Origin: an archaeon GW2011_AR18
GTDB taxonomy: Archaea > Nanobdellota > Nanobdellia > SCGC-AAA011-G17 > GW2011-AR18
Assembly (NCBI GenBank): GCA_000806155.1
Contig: JWKX01000008.1
Span: forward strand, 1 to 53,959
Reading direction: 5' to 3'
Length of the DNA: 53,959 nucleotides
Made by a program: the position numbers and the translations under genes. The notes under the pieces are model-generated. The model was given only the letters and a program-made list of their open reading frames with translations, ran no database searches and was not told the DNA's origin. Shown here piece after piece: positions 45,169 to 51,957 of this stretch (within the stretch, counting starts at the first letter, position 1; each line of letters begins with the position of its first letter).

Positions 45169-46347
45169 GTGGCAAAAATAGCAGGGCAAGACAGAGGGAA
45201 AAAAATAGCTGCTTTATTATTAGTTGTTGCAGCTTCAGTATTTGGATTAAGAGAGATAACTACAAGAATAATGAGAACTCCAGCTCCAGTGCAAATAGAA
45301 CAAAAAGAGGAACAAAAAGCTACACCACTGCCAGTTGAACAAATTAATGCTAAAACTAAAGATAGAATAACTGGATTAGAAAAAATAAGAAAACTTTCAG
45401 AACAACTAGAAAAAATAATCGCAGAAACTAAAAAATTGATTGATAAAAGAAAATATGAAGAAGCAGTCAACATGATTCAAAAGTCATATGATGTTGAAAA
45501 ACAAATTGATGAAACAAGAGAATTATTGTATAATAAACACTTAATAGATTCATGGGAAACTTTTGAGATTGGAGATAAAATATCTAATATAAAATCTAAA
45601 CTTAATCCACTAATAGAACTAATAAAAGATAATATATCTATAAAGGATACATCTTATATTAACAGATATTTAAGAGATCCAGGTGATACAGTTTCATTAT
45701 TAATTTCTGTATGCCAAAAAATATTTAATTTTAGCCCTATGATAGGAGATTTTAATTCTAATATAAATATCAAAAGAAACAATGGAAGTAATGATAAATT
45801 AAAATTTGAATATCATGATAAAAACCATACATTCTATGTTGATCGTGGGCAAATAAAAAATCCTAATATCATGATAACAATGACAGAGAACATAGCTAAA
45901 ACATTTCTATTCTCAAAAGAACCAAACGAACAGTTAAGAGCTGCATTAAAAAATGGAATGATAAGATATGAGATAAATAAGAAATGGCTAGTAGAACATG
46001 GAAAAGATGTGATGAACACTAATCTAGATTTAATGGTTGGACATGCGAAATCATTAATAGGAAATTTTACTGCAAATTTACAGTTCAAGAGATTAAACAA
46101 TAATATAGATAAGATAAAACTTGTTTTTGAGGATGAGAAAATAAAAGTATTAGATTATGGAACTCTTGAAGATTCTGATATTGATATTTTTGTGGATGAG
46201 AGAACAGTCATTGATATCTTGTTATCAAAAACACCAAATGAAATATTCAAGCAAAGCCTGAAATCTGGAGGAATAAAATATTTAGTTAATAGTTTATGGC
46301 TAAATGTGAAAGTAAAATTAGCAATGGCTTTTCTTATAGGAGACTGA
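45169..46347 (+). CDS. Membrane-anchored coiled-coil protein with two SCP2-like repeats
   Basis: The start is GTG. One membrane helix (IAALLLVVAASVFG, 13-26) is followed by a coiled coil (65-125) and two similar domains at about 196-275 and 300-385. Each repeat has a strand set, then KTFLFSKEPNEQLRAALKNG or DILLSKTPNEIFKQSLKSGG followed by a final strand-helix. This resembles the sterol-carrier SCP2 fold (G-x-l-x-p-x-x-A-x-x-G-x-i-k), which binds lipids. The match is by eye. A TATA-like TTTATAAAAG is only about ten bases before the GTG, so the start is uncertain. Confidence 0.65.
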   Translation: MAKIAGQDRGKKIAALLLVVAASVFGLREITTRIMRTPAPVQIEQKEEQKATPLPVEQINAKTKDRITGLEKIRKLSEQLEKIIAETKKLIDKRKYEEAVNMIQKSYDVEKQIDETRELLYNKHLIDSWETFEIGDKISNIKSKLNPLIELIKDNISIKDTSYINRYLRDPGDTVSLLISVCQKIFNFSPMIGDFNSNINIKRNNGSNDKLKFEYHDKNHTFYVDRGQIKNPNIMITMTENIAKTFLFSKEPNEQLRAALKNGMIRYEINKKWLVEHGKDVMNTNLDLMVGHAKSLIGNFTANLQFKRLNNNIDKIKLVFEDEKIKVLDYGTLEDSDIDIFVDERTVIDILLSKTPNEIFKQSLKSGGIKYLVNSLWLNVKVKLAMAFLIGD

Positions 46348-46419
46348 ATAATAAAAATTTTCTTAATGTAGAAAATCATTGAAATTAATGGATGCTAAAC
46401 GAGTATTAAAAAACAAACA

Positions 46420-46427
46420 TTTATATA
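46420..46427 (+). promoter_or_regulatory. TATA box of the MNT-HEPN operon
   Basis: TTTATATA predicts a transcription start near 46446-46452, inside or just after the palindrome that follows. Confidence 0.55.
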
Positions 46428-46435
46428 CTAATAAG

Positions 46436-46449
46436 TAAACACTTGTTTA
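46436..46449 (+). promoter_or_regulatory. Operator-like palindrome before the MNT-HEPN operon
   Basis: TAAACA-CT-TGTTTA is a perfect 6-2-6 palindrome, and a third half-site GTAAACAG follows just before the ATG. It overlaps the predicted start of transcription. The first gene product has an N-terminal winged helix and could bind here to repress its own operon. Confidence 0.5.
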
Positions 46450-46464
46450 TTAAAAGGTAAACAG

Positions 46465-47070
46465 ATGTACTTAAACAAATCAACAATCAAAATATTACAA
46501 TTATTTGCGGGACATATTACTGAATCATACACCTTAAGGGAAGTTGCAAGAATATTAAATATGAATGTGTCATTAGCTCATAGAGCAATTCAACCTTTAG
46601 TAGAATATAGCCTTGTTCAGATGGACAAACACAAAAATCTTAGTTTAATTTATAAAAATTATCATGAAACTTTAGCTTTTGTTGAATCTCTTAGAAGAGA
46701 TGAACTTTTAAGCAAAGGAAAGTATAAAGACCTAAAACTCTTTACACAAGATATTATTAATAAGATTAAAGAAGACAATTTCGTCTTATTATTATTTGGT
46801 TCTATTGTTGAATCAGACAAACCAAGAGATATTGATATTTTATTAATAGTGGATAACTCAAACAAAGTTGAGTTCCACGAAAAATTCCTTCATAACCTAA
46901 CATCAAATTATGATTTGCCTTTTGAAGAAAGAGTCGTTAGTTTTGAGAGTGTTTATGAAATGTTTGCAAAACGAGATGAATTAAATATCATGAATGAGAT
47001 ACTTAATAAACATATAGTTTTATATGGTGGAGAATTATTTTACCGGTTAATACAAAGAGGGAGAACTTAA
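46465..47070 (+). CDS. MNT-type nucleotidyltransferase with N-terminal HTH (antitoxin-like)
   Basis: Residues 1-60 are a winged helix (YTLREVARILNMNVSLAHRA). Residues about 95-180 are a minimal nucleotidyltransferase with FGSIVESDKPRDIDILLIV (Gly112-Ser113 and Asp122, Asp124). In MNT-HEPN toxin-antitoxin pairs this enzyme AMPylates the HEPN toxin. The HEPN gene starts one base after its stop codon. The fused DNA-binding domain and upstream palindrome suggest autoregulation. Confidence 0.88.
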   Translation: MYLNKSTIKILQLFAGHITESYTLREVARILNMNVSLAHRAIQPLVEYSLVQMDKHKNLSLIYKNYHETLAFVESLRRDELLSKGKYKDLKLFTQDIINKIKEDNFVLLLFGSIVESDKPRDIDILLIVDNSNKVEFHEKFLHNLTSNYDLPFEERVVSFESVYEMFAKRDELNIMNEILNKHIVLYGGELFYRLIQRGRT

Positions 47071-47071
47071 A

Positions 47072-47665
47072 ATGCTTGAAGAAAAGAAGTTAAAAGAAGC
47101 AGAAAAAAGGGTAAAACAATATGTTGCTGATGGAATCATCATGACAAAATGTAAGTCTGAACATACATCATTTTTCTTAAAAAACGCTGAAGATTCAATT
47201 GACTCGGCAAAAGTATTATTTGAAATATCAACTGACCCCGAAAAGCAAAAATTCCTTGGTTTCACAAGCTTCAACGGTCTGCTTTGGACAGTAAATGCAA
47301 GTTATTATTCTATGTTTTATATGGCAAGAGCTTTGCTTGAGAATGAAGGAATCAAGATAAAATCTGATTTGTCAATCCATGCAGTAACTTTTGATATAAT
47401 AGTTTCACATTTCTATCTAACAGGCAAACTACAGAAAGAATTGCTTAACGATTTCGCTGACGCAAAAGAAGACGCAAGTGAACTCTTAGGAAAACAAAAA
47501 GCAGACGAACTAATCGAAGAATACTTTTATGAAAAAAACAAACGAAGCACATTCACATACGAAATGGGAGAAATACTCGTCAAATCAAAAGCCAAAACAT
47601 CACTCGAACGAGCACAAAAATTCAAAAGAGAAATAAAGAAGATCATCGAGAAGAAAAGGAAATAG
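47072..47665 (+). CDS. HEPN-domain protein, partner of the nucleotidyltransferase
   Basis: The 197-aa helical protein has a HEPN core (FFLKNAEDSIDSAKVLFEIS; NASYYSMFYMARALLENEGI). The usual RNase motif Rx4-6H is replaced by RSTFTYEMG (Arg158 to Tyr163), so classic RNase activity is doubtful, although this RxxFTYE variant may be its own subfamily. Base composition near the 3' end is richer in GC than the surrounding genes. It follows the MNT gene by one base. Confidence 0.85.
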   Translation: MLEEKKLKEAEKRVKQYVADGIIMTKCKSEHTSFFLKNAEDSIDSAKVLFEISTDPEKQKFLGFTSFNGLLWTVNASYYSMFYMARALLENEGIKIKSDLSIHAVTFDIIVSHFYLTGKLQKELLNDFADAKEDASELLGKQKADELIEEYFYEKNKRSTFTYEMGEILVKSKAKTSLERAQKFKREIKKIIEKKRK

Positions 47666-47705
47666 ATTCTTATTTAAAATATTTTTTTAATTACAATTCC
47701 CACAT

Positions 47706-48374
47706 TTATCTCTCTTTTTTAACAGATACAGCAATAAAAAATGTACCAAAATTAAGGTTTTCTAGTTCAACATTTCCAAAAATTTCTTTCATTTTTTCCG
47801 GGATATTTTTAGAAGGATCCCATGCAGCAAATTTTGAATAAATAACTTTAATTAGAGGATTAAGGAATTTTAGAAATCCGGTAAAAAGACGAGCATCGCA
47901 AACAACCAATTTTCCTTCAAAGCGAAGAACATCATGACATCTTTCAAGTGCTTTTTCCCAATCAGGAATTGCGCTAATTCCAAGAATACTTACAACACCA
48001 TCAAAATTCTTTTCGGTTATTTTAAGTTGTGTTGCGTCCCCCTGAATTAATTTTATATTACTCCATTCATTTTGTTTGGATAATTGTTTCGAGGCATCAA
48101 GCATCTCCTGGCTATAATCAAAACCGAGAATGAAACCGTCTTTGCCTATGGCATCAACCAAGTAGGGAAAATTTCTACCAGAACCACAGGCAACTTCTAA
48201 TGTCTTGTCACCTCTTTTTAAACCCATCTTTTTAACTGCTAGGCTTCTTATGGTTTTTGCTCTTCCCAAAAATGTGATTATATCTTGGGCACTATAAAGA
48301 GAGGGAAATCTACCCCAAAAGGAATACATTTTTTTTACTTTCTTTAATTTGTCCGTTTGTGAATCTTTTGTCAT
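47706..48374 (-). CDS. SAM-dependent methyltransferase, class I
   Basis: The 222-aa protein shows SAM motif I LEVACGSGRNFPYL, motif II GFDYSQEMLDASK, and GDATQLKITEKNFDGVVSILG. It resembles UbiE/phospholipid-type methyltransferases. The substrate is unknown; a C-terminal hydrophobic patch (FLKFLNPLIKVIYSKF) hints at a lipid or membrane-associated substrate. Isolated and convergent with the HEPN gene. Confidence 0.85.
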   Translation of the reverse strand: MTKDSQTDKLKKVKKMYSFWGRFPSLYSAQDIITFLGRAKTIRSLAVKKMGLKRGDKTLEVACGSGRNFPYLVDAIGKDGFILGFDYSQEMLDASKQLSKQNEWSNIKLIQGDATQLKITEKNFDGVVSILGISAIPDWEKALERCHDVLRFEGKLVVCDARLFTGFLKFLNPLIKVIYSKFAAWDPSKNIPEKMKEIFGNVELENLNFGTFFIAVSVKKER

Positions 48375-48481
48375 TTTTTATACTGATTGAATGATTTATA
48401 TAAATTTTATTATAAGCACCCACAAAGTTTTCTCTTAATCCTTTAGTAACACTTATAAATAATCATTATTTTTGACTACTT

Positions 48482-49009
48482 ATGGAAGACAAAATCAAAG
48501 AAATCTGTTGTTGTAATTGTACTTTAATGGATATAAATTCTTTTTATGTTAATCAATTTCCTGTATATCTTAGGGGAATTGCTACTTCCAAGAAAAATGA
48601 AATTGTTCTTCCTGGTTTTTCGGAAGCAGGAAATGATGTAGTAATAAGTTGTATTGAGAATATCTTAAAAAATGGTACAGAACTAATTTTGGATGAACAA
48701 GGAAAACCAACCGATCGTCCTGATGATTTTAATGGTTATGGGATTTTAACTCGTGTTGCTATTTATCATGGAAATCCTCGTTCTTTTGAGATAATGTTTG
48801 TCAGGAATGCCTTTAGAAATTTGGGTAGATTAGTTCAAAGCATGCCTGAAGATAAACAGAAAGATATTATTCCTGCAATTCTTGTTTATGATTCTTCAAA
48901 AGTGAAGAGAGTAAAATCCGTTGAAATTGCATTATCCCATAATCTTGATTTAAGAAAAGAATCTTTAATGAGAGTTTACTTGTTAACACAACAATTCGAT
49001 TTGTCATAA
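48482..49009 (+). CDS. Hypothetical protein, 175 aa
   Basis: I do not recognise this protein. It has an N-terminal Cys cluster (EICCCNCTL) that could bind metal, a middle Gly/Arg part (YGILTRVAIYHGNPRSFEIMF) and a helical C-terminus. It stands alone with a T-rich stretch after its stop (six T). Confidence 0.5.
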   Translation: MEDKIKEICCCNCTLMDINSFYVNQFPVYLRGIATSKKNEIVLPGFSEAGNDVVISCIENILKNGTELILDEQGKPTDRPDDFNGYGILTRVAIYHGNPRSFEIMFVRNAFRNLGRLVQSMPEDKQKDIIPAILVYDSSKVKRVKSVEIALSHNLDLRKESLMRVYLLTQQFDLS

Positions 49010-49110
49010 TTTTTTGTGGGGCTAAATTTTGTTTCTAAAGAAAAATTATCAAAAATAAAACAAAAAGTTTTTTCATCAGAAAAAATTGAGTGTAATAAAT
49101 GTTATGCACC

Positions 49111-49124
49111 CTCAACTTGTTGAG
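49111..49124. repeat. Perfect 14-base palindrome between two hypothetical genes
   Basis: CTCAAC-TT-GTTGAG lies directly downstream of the minus-strand 105-aa gene. It could be a short terminator hairpin or a protein-binding site; no T tract follows on the minus strand. A 35-codon GTG frame (49016-49123) with CNKCYAPSTC also covers this spacer but is poorly supported. Confidence 0.35.
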
Positions 49125-49125
49125 A

Positions 49126-49443
49126 CTACTGAGCTTCCGAATGAGAGTTATGAACTCGATAATCATCAATTAATTTTTCTAGATTTGGATTATCAAAAAT
49201 ATGAAGTTCTAATGTGAGATTATTAGATAAATAAACACCATCAATAATTTTTCCTCTAATAACCATTTCTTTATCATAAATAATACCATCCTTTATAATA
49301 TATCCACATTGAGAAAGATACCTTTCAATCCCTACTTCACCACCAGACAAAGATTCTACACTATAGATACATGCTTTTTCCATAGATATTGGATAATGGT
49401 ATAAATTTAAAAAATTATTGATTAATGGTTCGTGATTGAGCAT
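49126..49443 (-). CDS. Hypothetical protein, 105 aa
   Basis: I do not recognise this small acidic protein. It looks alpha/beta, with a central GGEVGIERYLSQCGYIIKDG. The 138-base spacer upstream holds AT-rich promoter-like sequence shared with the divergent radB gene. Confidence 0.5.
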   Translation of the reverse strand: MLNHEPLINNFLNLYHYPISMEKACIYSVESLSGGEVGIERYLSQCGYIIKDGIIYDKEMVIRGKIIDGVYLSNNLTLELHIFDNPNLEKLIDDYRVHNSHSEAQ

Positions 49444-49580
49444 AACTGTATATATTCGATGTTGTATACTATTTTGTACTATTAACTCTTGTAAATCTAT
49501 TTTATCATTTTACATAACTTAATTTTTTTGTAATCACCTATAATAACAAACAATAAAAAGAATGCAATAATATTAATAAT

Positions 49581-50198
49581 ATGATAAAAACAGGAACTGA
49601 AGAATTAGATAACTTCTTAGAAAATTATAAAGGATTAACAACATTATATGGAGAGGGAGGGAGCGGAAAAACAACATTATGTATGTTAGCTGCAATAGAA
49701 CAAGCATTAAACAATAAAAAAGTATTATACTTAGATACAGAAATAAACTTTTCAGCAGACAGATTTGAACAGATATTAAATAACAGAAATAAAGAGTGTA
49801 TAAAAAATATATTAGTATTAAAAATAAAGAATTTTAATCTACAGCATACACAGATAAAAACATTAGAGGGAATAAAAAATATATCATTAATAATAGTAGA
49901 TTCAATAACACATCATTACAGGAGATTATACAGCAGAGAACCAGAAATAGCAAGAGCAATGCTAGGAAAACAGTTAAGCATATTAAAAGAGATATCAAAG
50001 ACCATACCAATAATAATAACAAGCCAGGTATACTCAAACATGGAAAACAGTTCAAACTTATTAGCAAGAGAGACAATAAAAAAATATAGTGATAAAATAA
50101 TAAGATTAGAGAAGAATCCAAGAAAGATGATAATAGAGACTACTAATAAAACTACAAGTTTTGAGATAGTGGGTGATGGTATAAAATTATATAAATAA
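49581..50198 (+). CDS. radB: RadB recombinase paralogue
   Basis: The 205-aa protein has the RecA core only: MIKTGTEELDNFLE, Walker A YGEGGSGKTTL, VLYLDTEINFSADRF, Walker B SLIIVDSITHHYR, and IIITSQVYSN. No N-terminal HhH domain is present, which separates RadB from RadA. RadB supports RadA filaments. The next gene follows after 18 bases. Confidence 0.95.
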   Translation: MIKTGTEELDNFLENYKGLTTLYGEGGSGKTTLCMLAAIEQALNNKKVLYLDTEINFSADRFEQILNNRNKECIKNILVLKIKNFNLQHTQIKTLEGIKNISLIIVDSITHHYRRLYSREPEIARAMLGKQLSILKEISKTIPIIITSQVYSNMENSSNLLARETIKKYSDKIIRLEKNPRKMIIETTNKTTSFEIVGDGIKLYK

Positions 50199-50216
50199 GA
50201 AGGATATTTTATTCAT

Positions 50217-51068
50217 ATGTCTATTGTACAAAGAATACAAAATATTAATTTAATATATAATTCTATAGGAAAATTACCAAACAAGAACAGCTTAAAAAAA
50301 TTAGTCGCTTATATCTATGAAATATTGCCTGAACTAGAAAAGATAAATCCTGAAAAATCAGCAGAAATCACCTCATCATTAGAACTTTTAAATAGTATTG
50401 GAAACAAGACTATATTATCTAAAATAATGAATATTTTAAATGAAATTTCCTCTTCAATAACTTTAAAGGAAAAATTCAAAATAAGAGAATTAAGTCCAGA
50501 TATTGGTGTTTATAATATAAATAAAATATTAAATCCATATTGGATCAGTCAATTCCAATTTATCTTATCAGAAACTAAGACTAATTATAATGATATGACT
50601 GCTCTAGAATTCCTACAGAAACATAAGGATTATTTTACATGGGTATTAATCTCTGATTCTAAAATAATATCTTATATGACATTCAAGAAAGTTAACATGA
50701 ATGGAAGAAATGAAAAACTTTTAACAATATCCTCTTACATTAATGCTGATGCAAATAAAAATGTTGAAGAGTCTGTATACTTAGCATTTGCTGGATCTTT
50801 AAGTAGTAAATCTAAAGAACTTTATATATTATTTAAAAAAACAGGATTTGATATCTTACTTGAAACTATAATAAATAATTATTATCCAATTATAGAATAT
50901 TTTTATCTAGAAACTGATAGCAAAAAAGGTAAAACAGCAACCTTGAGGTTTAATTTACATAATTTAACAGAAGTTAAAAAAGAGAATTATCCTGAAGTAC
51001 GTAAAACATTAGGAAGTAGATATTTTTGGGATAATAGAGTAGTTATATTAAAAATCAATTCTTTTTAA
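50217..51068 (+). CDS. Hypothetical protein downstream of radB, 283 aa
   Basis: I do not recognise this protein. Residues 1-90 are helical; the remainder is alpha/beta (HKDYFTWVLISDSKIISYMTF; then ISSYINADANKNVEESVYLA; RFNLHNLTEV). It faintly recalls a GNAT acetyltransferase, but no acetyl-CoA motif is clear. It ends 14 bases inside the convergent methyltransferase-like gene. Confidence 0.55.
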   Translation: MSIVQRIQNINLIYNSIGKLPNKNSLKKLVAYIYEILPELEKINPEKSAEITSSLELLNSIGNKTILSKIMNILNEISSSITLKEKFKIRELSPDIGVYNINKILNPYWISQFQFILSETKTNYNDMTALEFLQKHKDYFTWVLISDSKIISYMTFKKVNMNGRNEKLLTISSYINADANKNVEESVYLAFAGSLSSKSKELYILFKKTGFDILLETIINNYYPIIEYFYLETDSKKGKTATLRFNLHNLTEVKKENYPEVRKTLGSRYFWDNRVVILKINSF

Positions 51069-51957
51069 AACCATACAATTCCCAGCCATAACGAGGCTTT
51101 CTAAAAGTCCTTTCCATATAAATAGTATAAGAATAATCAAAATCAATCCTCTTGAAACTTTTTTCTAAAACTTTAGAGTTCATAGCTTCAACTTCTGCAT
51201 CTTCATCTGGATTCTCTGTTCTGCCAATCAATATTATACCATTAGGATTAATTATATCACTAAGTCCAGCCAATAATCTCCTTGAATCAAATGGAGTAGT
51301 ACAATCCATAGAAGATTTTTCATAATAGCAAGAGATATCTGTAAACATTTTATTGTCTGTGATATCATGAATCTTTGAGGGAACAAAATAAACTTTTCTT
51401 CTTTTCATCTCTTCATCTGGGAAAGCCCAATCAAATTCTATTGTAACATAATCGTTGTCTGAAGTTCTTAATGTATTAGGATTGACTCCAATTTTTTTCA
51501 ATTCAAAAGCAATACACCGTTCAATAGACCATCTATGAATGTTATCAATACGCCAATAACCACATTCTCTCCTATGAGAAAAATCCCTCCTAAGAGTTTC
51601 ATTTAAGATATTTGAATAACTCTCAGGACTCATATGGTTTTTAATAATAAGATCTTCATGAGGAAGACAATCAGGATCAGAATCGATAACATCCCATTTT
51701 GCTAAAGCTTCATCTAATCTCTCTTTGTTTGGGGAGTTAATGTCAATACCATAAATTTCATACGGATTCAATGTCAATAGAATATCAACTAATCCAGGAC
51801 CAATAGCACCAGCAACAACTTTATCAAAATCACCAACATGAAGATTCCAGGCTAAACAATAAACAAATTGAGGAACAGATAGTAATCCATTATTTACAAT
51901 ATCAGAATTACGAGCCTTGCTGATAAGGCTTTCATCAATATTATTTCCCTTCATCAT
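51055..51957 (-). CDS. Methyltransferase-like hypothetical protein, 300 aa
   Basis: Residues 55-85 read as a Rossmann nucleotide-binding start (VVAGAIGPGLVDILLTLNPYEIYGIDIN), and a later NPNGIILIGRTENP fits a class I methyltransferase motif. The insert between (HRRECGYWRIDNIHRWSIE) and the Cys in ISCYYEKSSMDC are unassigned. Overlaps the topA 3' end by 17 bases. Substrate unknown. Confidence 0.6.
   Translation of the reverse strand: MMKGNNIDESLISKARNSDIVNNGLLSVPQFVYCLAWNLHVGDFDKVVAGAIGPGLVDILLTLNPYEIYGIDINSPNKERLDEALAKWDVIDSDPDCLPHEDLIIKNHMSPESYSNILNETLRRDFSHRRECGYWRIDNIHRWSIERCIAFELKKIGVNPNTLRTSDNDYVTIEFDWAFPDEEMKRRKVYFVPSKIHDITDNKMFTDISCYYEKSSMDCTTPFDSRRLLAGLSDIINPNGIILIGRTENPDEDAEVEAMNSKVLEKSFKRIDFDYSYTIYMERTFRKPRYGWELYGFKKN

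Noticed and set aside
49016-49123. 35-codon GTG frame with CNKCYAPSTC
   Set aside because: No ribosome-binding site, unusual start and overlap with a palindrome; not enough to call a gene.
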